DNA of 22,500 bases from Chrysomallon squamiferum (GCA_012295275.1 CM022678.1:2134186-2156685), one strand, 5' to 3'; numbered from the stretch's first letter, positions 1 through 8,028 are shown. Numbers and translations: made by a program. Notes: generated by a model not told the origin, from the letters alone.

Positions 1-467
1 ATTTTGCTGGACTGTATGAAAATTTCTCTTTGGAATATTACCTGGTACAAAACTTCCCAAGAAAGGTTATGATTTTAAAAACTTTATAAAGGGCCTAAAA
101 ACTGGTAACTAACGTAAAATTATTTTGTCTTTTTAAGCAAAAACCTGCATTGTTATAATGTCAAAATTATCTGTCCTGTAACTAAGCCACAAAATGGCCC
201 AGAAACCAAATTTTCAGAAAAACTAATGTCATTTTATATAATATATACATATATATATACACAGCATTATCACTACAACAGATGTTTTTATATCAATATA
301 AATCTATCTATCTATATACACACAAACACACACACACACACACACATATAAACGCGCACACGTACATACACACACACTACAACAGAAGTTTTCAAATTAG
401 AAATGCCATGACTGATTTTAAATGATATTTCTGTTAACAGTTAACATTCGTAGCTGTTTTGAGTTGT

Positions 468-503
<36 letters not shown>

Positions 504-549
504 TTGTTTTTAAATTTTTTTATTTTTTTTTCAGGATGCTTTTAAATTT

Positions 550-590
<41 letters not shown>

Positions 591-652
591 CGTTTTCTCT
601 TTTTTCTTTTCTTTTGATGATCTAAACTGAGAGATAATTAGCAGTGGCGTGG
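1..652. other. AT-rich flank with CA/TA repeats and two long poly-T tracts
   Basis: No coding region is supported here. The stretch holds a TA/CA-type microsatellite region (about 236-378) and two uninterrupted poly-T tracts, about 30 nt at 473-502 and about 34 nt at 552-585. Apparent open frames across it encode only homopolymeric Phe/Leu and are products of the repeats. If the minus-strand exon at 653-865 is real, this stretch would be the start of its first intron or its 3' flank. Confidence 0.7.
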
Positions 653-865
653 CTACCTGTAACTAATCAGCCTGCTCGATTCAGTGAAATTGTTACTTTC
701 GTCTTCAATGTCCGCGTCGTCTGTCATCGAGGAAATACATTTATGACGAGGTCGTCTTCGATCCGAACTTGATAAGTTTCCTTGTTCCTTTACGCCACTT
801 TTTCCTCCAAGAATCTTTGTTTCGGGGATAACATCAACTGGTGCATCATTTTCTTGAGAAGCCAT
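653..865 (-). CDS. Possible short or first coding exon, unknown protein
   Basis: I do not recognise this protein. The minus-strand ORF starts at an ATG at 865 in a good context (A at -3, G at +4). It encodes about 70 residues of mixed, hydrophilic composition rather than repeat-derived sequence. It begins MASQENDAPVDVIPE, has a basic cluster (DRRRPRHK), then an acidic stretch (MTDDADIEDE), and ends ESSRLISYR before a TAG. The last codons read TACAG followed by GTAGCC, which resembles a splice donor. The ORF may therefore be a first coding exon that continues to the left, not a complete small protein. No membrane segment is visible. The surrounding DNA is repetitive, and this block is clearly more complex and richer in CpG. 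It may equally be a non-coding unique stretch. Confidence 0.4.
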   Translation of the reverse strand: MASQENDAPVDVIPETKILGGKSGVKEQGNLSSSDRRRPRHKCISSMTDDADIEDESNNFTESSRLISYR

Positions 866-1540
866 ATTATTTATTTATGTCTGTCTATAATAATTTTACT
901 TTTAGGTTCAGATGGCGAAGGGAAGGACGGGTTGAACAACAATGGATTAGAATTATCGCCCTTGATTACAAAAGGGCTTATTCGATTAAAAAAATCCCAA
1001 ACCATTTTCAGTTATAATAATAACGATTGGGCTTTTTGTTATTTCTCTTTTCAGCAGACGTCGGTATACTAAAAGCACGAGCGTTTCCCATTTCACATAT
1101 CTGTATGCATATGTGCATATGTGTATGTGTATGTATGTACGTATGTATGTATAATATATATATATATATATATATATGAAAGCTTTTAAATTATCAGTTA
1201 TATCACGTATTTGATCTGAGTGACGTGGCAACATCATAAAATACATTATACAGCTTTGTTACTACGCCCCAAAATGGTCGGGAATATAAATGAGAAACTG
1301 AAATCATATTCGACGTTTTGAAAATTATTTGCAAATTGTTCAGCATAGATCAGTTTCAACTGCGTGGTTAAAAAAAAAAAAAAATAATAATAGTCTAAAA
1401 AAAATAATAATAAATAAAAAAATAAAATAAAATAAAATAACAAAAATAATACTATTTTCAAAAATTAAGTTCAGAGCAAAAATCGACACGTTCCATGCTG
1501 GACAAAGAATAAGGACAAAGGTTTCACTGGCACCATATTT
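866..1540. other. Intergenic, with TA and GTAT repeats and A-rich tracts
   Basis: A unique block at about 900-1080 includes a TTTTAG/GTTCAG acceptor-like site on the plus strand. It is followed by a stop-free but unremarkable stretch in one frame, so I do not call an exon. Beyond it lie (GTAT)n/(TA)n at about 1097-1178, a poly-A tract at 1370-1384 and AAAAT/AAT-type repeats to about 1450. If the minus-strand exon at 653-865 is a first exon, its promoter would lie here. I see no diagnostic element. Confidence 0.5.
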
Positions 1541-1608
<68 letters not shown>

Positions 1609-1627
1609 CAACAACAACAACAATAAT

Positions 1628-1675
<48 letters not shown>

Positions 1676-1706
1676 AATAATAATGATGATGATGATGATG
1701 ATGAAT
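1541..1706. repeat. Compound trinucleotide array (TAA)n-(CAA)n-(TAA)n-(TGA)n
   Basis: About 165 bp of uninterrupted triplet repeats that change type in blocks: TAA, then CAA, with short TAA interruptions, then TGA/GAT. The blocks stay in the same triplet register, as expected when one array grows by slippage and point variants then spread. The long ORF across it on the minus strand (poly-Ile/poly-Val) is an artefact of the repeat. Confidence 0.9.
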
Positions 1707-1750
1707 AACAACATTAATAATAAAAAGAATATGGCCGTAACTACTGAGGC

Positions 1751-1976
1751 AAATGAGGCAAATGCCTCATTCCTAAATTGACGATTTTTTAAAAAAAAAA
1801 AAAAAAAAAAATAAACATTTTATTTTAAAAATTTAAAATATAAATCTCTAATCCGATAGAAACTTTATCCACAGAATGAATTCGTTTGTGTCCACGGTTA
1901 GCGTTTGAACATCTACCAGCAGCTGTTCGTTGCGATGAAAGAACTGACTTCGAAAACATCAGTTTTTGCCTCATTT
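1751..1976. mobile_element. Possible small element with inverted ends (AAATGAGGCAAA)
   Basis: The left end reads AAATGAGGCAAAT (1751-1763) and the right end TTTTGCCTCATTT (1964-1976). They are near-perfect inverted copies separated by about 200 bp that includes a poly-A tract of about 20 nt. At the left end the motif is partly doubled and forms a near-palindrome, TGAGGCAAATGCCTCA. A non-autonomous DNA transposon (MITE-like) would look like this. I see no clear target-site duplication and no transposase, so the call is tentative. Confidence 0.3.
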
Positions 1977-2230
1977 CAATAACAGTCTAGTTACGCGCGT
2001 CTGTTTTGTGAGTATTCGTGTGTCAGTCCATTTTGTGCGTGATCTGACGACGCTTGTGTGAGTCGTGCGTGCGCTGTGCGTGTAGGTAACAGAGTGTAAT
2101 GAAATGTACTCACTGTGTGCAGATTTCAGTGAGTTCTGTGTGAGTATTCTCGTCCATTGCTGAGCGCAGACGTGAGATGATCCGGAGATCTCAGGCACAA
2201 ATAGCGTTCATTCCAGAAAACCTACCAGAG
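1977..2230. other. GC-richer unique block, nature unknown
   Basis: This block is rich in GTG/TGTG motifs and CpG (for example GTGCGTGCGCTGTGCGTG). It contains two related stretches starting GTGTGAGTATTC or GTGAGTATTCGTG. The minus-strand ORF across it (1971-2198) has a Ser/Thr/His/Arg-rich composition with no recognisable domain, so I do not call it as a gene. It may be a decayed transposon remnant, possibly linked to the inverted-end element that it adjoins. Confidence 0.35.
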
Positions 2231-2421
2231 CGTAATAAATATCAGAATCATTTTAAAAATGATAAAAACATCAAAGCTGCAGTATATAATAAAAAAAAAA
2301 AAATGGTAATATATAAAAATTTAAAAAATTAAAAAAGAAAGGAAGAAAGAATAAGTATATTTCCAGTATACATATACATATACATACTTTATATATATAT
2401 ATATGTATGTATGTATGTATG

Positions 2422-2452
<31 letters not shown>

Positions 2453-3917
2453 GTGTGTATGTATATATATATATAATTAAAATATCACAGGTATACATTA
2501 CATATATAACTGCGATACAAAACACGTCAAAACTGTCTAAACTGACAAGCGGATTCAAATTATATGGGAATAAAGCAATTGTTTTCTTTTCAAATAATAG
2601 CAGCGGCAACGGCAGTAGCAACAACAACAACAACAAAAAGAAAATAAAGAACGAAAGAGAACAGAAAGAAAAAGTTATCTCCAACAATGTATCAGATTCA
2701 GTCGTGATAAATAAACAAACAAACAAAAAAATAAACAAATAAATAAATAAACAATCGAGTAAATAAATAAATAAATAAATAAACTAATAAACAAACACAC
2801 AAATAAATAAAGAAATAAATAAATCAAAGAAAGAAAAACACAAAAACAAAAACAAAAATAAATAAATAATAATAAGAAAAAACAACAACAAAAAAACAAC
2901 CTCTATTGGAGAAGAATAACAAAACACAGTTAGTTATATTCCGCAGAGTTCTACAACTTGAAACTAGCGAACACGGACTAAATAAAAATGCAGATAAAAA
3001 TTTACGGTTATCATTAAAAAGGCGTTGCGTTCGTGATCACCTGTTCCGACCTGCTACATGAAACAGTCCAAAGTTTTATCATCAGATAATTAAACAAATT
3101 TATTTTACCTCCAGTGACGTCGTAAGCTTTCGTTGACGTAAACTCTTGTTTGCAGATTGTTGCGTGCAATATGTCTTAATTATGAACTGCTTCATTTTTT
3201 AAATTGTATATTAACAAACCACCGAATTCGTGAATGAATTAAACGGTGAGGACATTAAATACCGAATACGACGCACATGAATGCATATGTACATGTGTAA
3301 GTGTGTACGTGTGTATGTGCACGTATATGTATGTAAGTGTGTGTGTATATGAATATGCATGTGTATATGTGTATAACTGAATGATGGTTATGTATATACG
3401 TATGTAAATATGTACGTATATACGACTGTATGTATGCCATCATAGTAGCAGCAGTAGTGGTAATAGTAATTATATTAATAATAGTGGTAACAGCAACCGC
3501 AGAAGCTGTAGTAGTTAAAGTACTACTATTAGTAGTAGTATTTAGCAACAGCAGTAGTAATAGTAATAATAGTATTACTTCTAGTAGTAATAATAGTAGT
3601 ATTACTAGTACTAATACAAATAATAATATTAACAGTATTAATAGTAATAGTACTACTAGCAATAGTACTAACAGAATGAGTACTAATACTAGTTAAAGTA
3701 GTAATAATTTCAAAAACGTTGTAGTAGCAGTAGTAGTCATAGTAGTAGTGCTGGTGATGTATCGTAATCAGAGATGTATGCATAATGGAAACGATGCCAA
3801 CATTATATTTATGTGTCCTTCGTCAGTTTCAGAATAAATAAATAAATAAATAAATAATAAATAAATAAATCTAAATTTAAGCATATTATTTGTAACAGTG
3901 GCAAAGACAGCATTTTC

Positions 3918-3960
<43 letters not shown>

Positions 3961-4120
3961 ATTATTAATAAATTTGTTTATTTAAGTTTTTTAAACGCTA
4001 GTACGTCACAACCTCTGAATATCAGACTGCGAATAATTTTCATAGAAAAGAAACGACGAATACTTCCGAATTTATATTCCCGAAAATAGCCGTAATATGG
4101 CGATAGGATACCGACTTTTT
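2231..4120. repeat. Microsatellite-rich intergenic region
   Basis: In order: (TA)/(GTAT)n at about 2380-2475; AAAC/AAAT repeats at about 2705-2895; a unique block at about 2930-3250; GTAT/GTGT repeats at about 3285-3430; an imperfect (TAG)n region at about 3440-3760; (AAAT)n at about 3835-3870; (ATT)n at about 3917-3960. The unique block has two CRE-like half sites, TGACGTCG near 3115 and TGACGTAA near 3134. All long open frames here are translations of repeats. Confidence 0.75.
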
Positions 4121-4123
4121 ATT

Positions 4124-4141
4124 TATGACGTCACAAACAAT
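4124..4141 (+). promoter_or_regulatory. CRE-containing promoter block of gene A
   Basis: TATGACGTCACAAACAAT contains the perfect CREB/ATF palindrome TGACGTCA (4126-4133). An 18-bp block matching at 17 of 18 positions lies upstream of the paralogous gene B (6544-6561). Sequence on either side is not conserved between the two genes, so the shared block is likely functional rather than residual duplication. It lies 127 nt before the start codon of gene A. If the possible 74-nt 5' UTR intron is removed, the distance becomes 53 nt, close to the 59 nt in gene B. Confidence 0.6.
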
Positions 4142-4184
4142 GGGACAGGGGCGTGATGCTTGAGAGAGCAGCTTTCTGTTTTAC

Positions 4185-4258
4185 GTAACACCTTTTGTTT
4201 TTTTTTTGTTTTATATTTTTAGAAATTTGACATGAACATTGTTATTGATTTTAAACAG
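4185..4258 (+). other. Possible 5' UTR intron of gene A
   Basis: A candidate donor (C/GTAACA at 4185) and an acceptor (TTTTAAACAG ending at 4258) flank a T-rich 74-nt stretch just before the start codon at 4261. Removing it would delete an upstream ATG at 4232. That ATG opens a 15-codon out-of-frame uORF (stop at 4277-4279) overlapping the true start. Removal would also bring the spacing from CRE to start codon in line with gene B. The donor is weak, so this rests mainly on the spacing argument. Confidence 0.3.
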
Positions 4259-4260
4259 AA

Positions 4261-4371
4261 ATGGGGACGTCTGGTTTGATCACAGCTGGAGTTGTGGTAG
4301 TCGGAGCTGGTCTGTTGTTTTATTTCAAACACAACATCAGCAACAGCGAAACTGAGGGGAGAATTAACAAA
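4261..4371 (+). CDS. Gene A exon 1: N-terminal membrane segment
   Basis: The ATG at 4261 opens 37 codons: MGTSG, then a hydrophobic stretch (about residues 6-22, LITAGVVVVGAGLLFYF), then KHNISNSETEGRINK. The hydrophobic run followed by a basic residue suggests a single N-terminal membrane anchor. The exon ends AACAAA/GTAAAT, phase 0. Without splicing, the frame stops two codons later. Gene B has the same plan: a short first exon, one membrane segment followed by basic residues, and a phase-0 donor. That parallel is the best support for this model. The protein family is not recognised. Confidence 0.65.
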
Positions 4372-4441
4372 GTAAATTAGTTTATATTTCATAAATTACT
4401 GCTTTCTTTTTATTTACATCCTCCTCCTCCTCCTCCTCCTC

Positions 4442-4502
<61 letters not shown>

Positions 4503-4802
4503 TACTACTACTGCTGCTGCTGTTATTGTTCTTATCGTTTACAAATATATACATATATTTTGTACTTGTTGCCAATACTGTTTCTGAACGATTATCTTCA
4601 GCGATATTGTTACAGACGTTACTTTTGATACTGCTGTTATTATTGTTGTCGTCGTCATCATCATCATCTTCAGTATTATTATTATTACTGCTATTTATTA
4701 CTGAGCTATATTGTTGTTATTATTATTGTTGTTGTTATTGTTGTTGTTGTTGTTGTTGTTGTTGTTACTGCTGTTGTTGTTGTTACTGTTATTGTATTTC
4801 AG
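4372..4802 (+). repeat. Intron 1 of gene A, largely trinucleotide repeats
   Basis: The 431-nt intron runs from GTAAAT to TTGTATTTCAG. Nearly all of it is triplet repeat: (TCC)n at about 4420-4443, (TAC)n to about 4510, (TGC)n, then (TTG)n/(TTA)n to the acceptor, with a short unique island at about 4525-4630. Its pyrimidine-rich strand is the coding strand, so the array itself supplies the polypyrimidine tract. Open frames through it encode poly-Leu, poly-Ser and poly-Cys and are not genes. Confidence 0.75.
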
Positions 4803-5590
4803 ATTATTTGCGACGATCCAAGCGATTTCTCATTTTCGTACGAGGATGTTGTTTTGGACTCCGACAGGTCAGAACAAGATTTAAAGAATGTTCCAGAATT
4901 AAGGTTTGACTTTCCCTCCGCCAACCCTGTGGAACTCCGGTCCGCCGAGTGGTTAGAGGTCCAGCCCGGAGTTCCCTTCCGACCCCGTACTTCCGGAAAC
5001 AGATCACCCAGTCGCAGACGAATCCGCTACACGGACGGAAGTATTCGCTCGGAAGGGAAGAAAAATGGCGCCACCTGGACAGCACGTCATCGCCCGACGT
5101 TGTTTTTCACTCTTTCGGTAGTTACAGCGGGGACACAGCTTCTTCGGAAAGGTCGTCGTTGCCAAGACAAAATAATTCGAATTCAAAAGGGTTGAGGTGC
5201 GTCGAGGAACTCCCCGGCCCGGATGTAATGAACGCACTGCAGCAGTGGCTCGAGATTCCGTCTGTTCGTAAGTTCCGGAAATATCCGAAATTGAACGAAG
5301 TTGGTTTAAACATCATCGTTACGTGGTATCGCGAAATCTGCAGCCAGGTGAAAGACGACGAAGTGCCGCAAATTGTCGACCGATGTTCCGGCCTGTTTCA
5401 GCGACTGTTGGCGAAAAAGAAGGAGGAGCAGAGGAAAAAGCTCGCGCTGTTTGTGACGTCATCGCGTTTCCGCAGCGATTCGGATGATATTGTTTGTTTT
5501 CTTCCCAAAACAACGAGGTTGTCTCCCCGAAAATCAAAACTAACGTACCAAAGAAATGAGCTCAGGTCGTTGTTCCAAAATTTTAATTAG
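4803..5590 (+). CDS. Gene A exon 2: novel protein with frame discontinuity
   Basis: Exon 2 starts after TTTCAG at 4803. Read in the phase-0 frame set by exon 1, it encodes an acidic stretch (IICDDPSDFSFSYEDVVLDS), then SRRRIRYTDG near 5020, and stops at TGA 5193-5195. The convincing C-terminal part lies in the -1 frame, which is closed by a stop at about 4907-4909 and then open to TAG at 5588-5590. That part carries one copy of a module also found twice in gene B: LQQWLEIP ... NEVGLNIIVTWYREI ... PQIV ... FQRLLAKKKEEQ. The shift must fall between 4910 and 5192. Alignment with gene B suggests the GGAAGAA stretch near 5057-5062. No standard X-XXY-YYZ heptamer is present there, and no intron of suitable length is obvious. 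With a single -1 shift the protein would be about 299 residues. Alternatives are a sequencing indel, a pseudogene, or an internally initiated second ORF (ATG at 5227). I do not know the function. Confidence 0.6.
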
Positions 5591-6239
5591 TTAACAGAAT
5601 CTATTTTTGGATATTTACTTTGCACTAGATCAGGTGTATAATTTATTTAAATTTTTTTTTTTTTTTTTTATTTCTCTTTATTTTTTTATATAATATATCG
5701 TGTTTTTTTTTTTTTTTTTTTTTTTTTGTTCCAACCACTTGAGGCGAATTTGTTTGTTGTTTATCTGATATTGCAGTTTGTGTATCGTGACTAAATCTAA
5801 TTTAATTTGTGTTGGAAACCAGGAATTGATTTTATTTCAGATGAATGTTAGGTATTTTAATTACTGTGACAATATTTCGGTAATTAGGTGCCGTTATTTA
5901 GTTGATAAAACTGTTTAAAATGTTCTTTGTTTTCTTGTGTTTTTTATAGAAACATTAAAATTACCCTTTATCGATTTTGTAATAGTATTTACATACACAC
6001 ACACAGACACATACACGCACATACATACATACATACACCTGTAGATACGCGAATATATAGTCACACATTTATACACATACATACACACACAAACACATAT
6101 ACACATACACATACAGACACTTACACACAAATACACACAGACACACACACGCACCCTCTTTTCATGCATACATACATACATACACCCACACACAAACATG
6201 TACACACATTTTTTTTAGCTATGCATATTTTGATTGATT
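5591..6239. other. Intergenic between genes A and B: poly-T tracts and CA/CATA repeats
   Basis: This presumably includes the 3' UTR of gene A. An ATTAAA at 5954-5959 is a possible polyadenylation signal, weakly supported. Poly-T tracts lie at about 5653-5668 and 5704-5727. A degenerate CA/CATA microsatellite runs from about 5991 to 6210. No coding region is supported. Confidence 0.6.
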
Positions 6240-6249
6240 GATTTATTTA

Positions 6250-6252
<3 letters not shown>

Positions 6253-6304
<52 letters not shown>

Positions 6305-6352
6305 GTTGTTGTTCTTATTGGATAGTGTTATCCAATAAGAACAACAACAACA

Positions 6353-6382
<30 letters not shown>
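6253..6382. repeat. Long hairpin: (TTA)n arm, 4-nt GTGT loop, (TAA)n arm
   Basis: The 22 bases ending at 6324 (...GTTCTTATTGGATA) pair perfectly with those starting at 6329 (TATCCAATAAGAAC...), leaving only a GTGT loop. Outside this core, the left side is (TTA)n (about 6253-6303) and the right side (TAA)n (about 6353-6382). After a 3-nt register offset the stem can therefore extend a further 25-30 bp. The arrangement is an inverted duplication of a TTA-TTG-unique junction and could extrude as a cruciform. Confidence 0.85.
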
Positions 6383-6386
<4 letters not shown>

Positions 6387-6480
6387 GAAGAAGAAGAAGA
6401 TGTTGTTGATGATGATGATGATGATGATGAAGAAGACAAAGAAGAAAGAAAGAAAGAAAAAGGAAAGAAAAGAAAAAGAA
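6383..6480 (+). repeat. (AAG)n, (GAT)n and AAAG-type purine-rich repeats
   Basis: Simple triplet and tetranucleotide repeats follow directly on the right arm of the hairpin: AAG, then TTG/ATG, then AAAG/AAGA runs. The strand is almost purely purine from about 6428 to 6480. No gene is supported. Confidence 0.8.
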
Positions 6481-6543
6481 AACGTGATCAATATAATAAA
6501 ATGAATCTCCAAGAAATCTTGAATTTAGGACGTAATTACGTTG

Positions 6544-6561
6544 TATGACGTCACGAACAAT
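6544..6561 (+). promoter_or_regulatory. CRE-containing promoter block of gene B
   Basis: TATGACGTCACGAACAAT carries TGACGTCA at 6546-6553 and matches the block before gene A at 17 of 18 bases. The core ends 59 nt before the start codon of gene B, a typical distance for a core-promoter-proximal CREB/ATF site. No TATA box is evident. Confidence 0.6.
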
Positions 6562-6612
6562 CAGCTGAAACAACGTGTAATAATAGCACAAAGCAGCGTG
6601 TTTCCCGGGGAC

Positions 6613-6741
6613 ATGGAGATGGCAATTCCTTTTAAACAAAAACTCACAGTCGGGTTGTTATCGGCGGGAGTGATGGCTACCAGCTTTGGGCTGTTCATGT
6701 ATTTGAAACGAGTTGGGAGATTTGGAAATCAATCAGATGAT
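6613..6741 (+). CDS. Gene B exon 1: N-terminal membrane segment
   Basis: 43 codons run from the ATG at 6613 to a strong donor (GATGAT/GTAAGT), phase 0. The protein begins MEMAIPFKQK, then a hydrophobic segment of about 20 residues (roughly 10-30, LTVGLLSAGVMATSFGLFMY), then LKRVGRFGNQSDD. A membrane anchor flanked by basic residues near the N-terminus fits a signal anchor, or an outer mitochondrial or ER membrane anchor. Residue 3 is also Met, so the exact start could be ATG 6619. An ATG at 6545, in the same frame further upstream, is less likely because it overlaps the CRE block. Confidence 0.7.
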
Positions 6742-6861
6742 GTAAGTACTCGAGAAATATCTACTACTGACCAGGGTAATAATAATAATCATAATAATAA
6801 CAGTAACAAATGTATTTTATATTATAAGCTTTATCATTAGTAACTATCATTAACAATATAC

Positions 6862-6927
<66 letters not shown>

Positions 6928-6994
6928 GTTTTATATATACTGTATTGCATTGTACTGTTTTATTTACTTATTTATTTATTTATTTATCTGACAG
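6742..6994 (+). repeat. Intron 1 of gene B, with (GA)n and (TTTA)n
   Basis: The intron is 253 nt, from GTAAGT to TATCTGACAG. It contains AAT-type repeats, a (GA)n tract of about 60 nt (about 6865-6925) and a short (TTTA)n just before the acceptor. Its position and phase match intron 1 of gene A. Confidence 0.75.
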
Positions 6995-8028
6995 AGAATG
7001 AGAGGTGTAACTAACAAAACGTCAGACAAATCATTTTCCTTCGATGGTTTGGCTTCCAATTCAAACTGTTACGGCGCAGATGAAGACGTTTCCAACTACA
7101 ACGCCGCAACCATCGACATCATCGTAAACCCCAGCAGCGTCACCATGGACGTGGTGCAAGTGGCAGCCCCGGCCACGACAGCGAGCAGACAGCAGGGACG
7201 ACGTCGAATCCGCTACGCAGACAGCGGCGTCGATCAGCAGGCCACGGCAGAGCGGAAGAAGTGCCACCCGGAAGAAACCACCCCCACGGCGACTTCTTCC
7301 TCACCGAGCACGACGCGGTCCGCAGCGACCGTTCCGCGGCTGAAAAGGAAGGCGAGCAAGAGTTGCGTCCCATGGCAACGTCGTCCAAGATAAAACAGAT
7401 GGACTCGTCCACGGCCTTGTCCATTCTGAGGAGCGTGAGCGCGGAGGAGGAGGAAGAGCCGAGCAAGGAGAGCGTGGAGGTTTTCAACAGGTGGCTCAGC
7501 GTGACGTCTGCGTCGTCAGACCGCCAGACGTCGACGGCAGACGACGTGGGTCTCAACGTTTTCGGCAGGTGGTACCGCGAGATCCTCAGCGACATCTGCC
7601 GCGGGGACTTCGAGTCGCCGCACGTGCTGCTCAAGAGTTCCTACACGTTCCACCGGCAGCGGCTCTCAGAGGAGGACGACGGACTACGACGTCAGTCCGT
7701 CGACGTCTTCACCAGGTGGCTGGCGTCTCCTCCCCGGGAGAAAAACGACGTCGGCCTCAACGTGTTCGTCAACTGGTACAGAGACGTCCGGGATGTGGGC
7801 GACACGAAGAGGCCCCCGGTGCTGCAGAAATCCTCTTTCCCGTTCCAGAAGCTGCTGTTCGCTGAACAGCTGGAGAAGAAGAAACGCCGTCGCCAGCGTC
7901 TGATGATGCGCGCGGACTGCTCCAACGGTGCTGACGGCGTCTGCTCGGAGTCCGCGGCGGCTTTGGCAACACGTAAGAAGGTTCACAGGGTCAACAAGAA
8001 ACAAAGAAGCGAAAGCATTTACTACTGA
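6995..8028 (+). CDS. Gene B exon 2: paralogue of A with two WL-GLN-WYR modules and a frame discontinuity
   Basis: Exon 2 continues exon 1 in phase 0 from 6995 (RMRGVTNKTSDKSFSF...), reaches GRRRIRYADSG near 7200, and stops at TAA 7391-7393. The -1 frame is closed by TGA at 7081 and then open to TGA at 8026-8028. That second frame has strong coding character: high GC3, and two copies of a module of about 75 residues. Copy 1 is SVEVFNRWLS ... DDVGLNVFGRWYREI ... PHVLLKSSYTFHRQ. Copy 2 is SVDVFTRWLA ... NDVGLNVFVNWYRDV ... PPVLQKSSFPFQKLL. A Lys/Arg-rich tail follows (EKKKRRRQRL). As in gene A, a -1 (or +2) shift is needed, here between 7084 and 7390, with the best alignment point at GGAAGAAG near 7252-7259. 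The joined protein would be about 387 residues. The exon is a GC-rich island in AT-rich DNA. The family is unknown to me. The modules look alpha-helical and may bind a partner. Confidence 0.65.

Noticed and set aside
782-1072. Plus-strand ORF containing GSDGEGKDGLNNNGLEL
   Set aside because: Composition is borderline and only a weak acceptor precedes it. It overlaps the better minus-strand ORF, so I left it as a note.
1340-1714. Minus-strand ORF of poly-Ile and poly-Val
   Set aside because: Entirely encoded by TAA/CAA triplet repeats.
4526-4909. Plus-strand ORF with poly-Leu, poly-Ser and poly-Cys
   Set aside because: It lies in intron 1 of gene A and runs into exon 2 in a wrong frame.
5041-5121. 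A small intron (GTATTC to CGGTAG) to explain the frame change in gene A
   Set aside because: Its 81-nt length is a multiple of three, so it would not change the frame, and gene B has no matching sites.
5186-5192. A-AAG-GGT before the gene A stop as a -1 slippery site
   Set aside because: GGG is not a typical second codon in eukaryotic slip sites, and gene B has no equivalent. Frame similarity to gene B already starts about 100 nt upstream.
7061-8004. Several minus-strand and third-frame ORFs across gene B exon 2
   Set aside because: Shadows of the GC-rich coding exon. The plus-strand frames carry the paralogue-conserved motifs and repeat modules.
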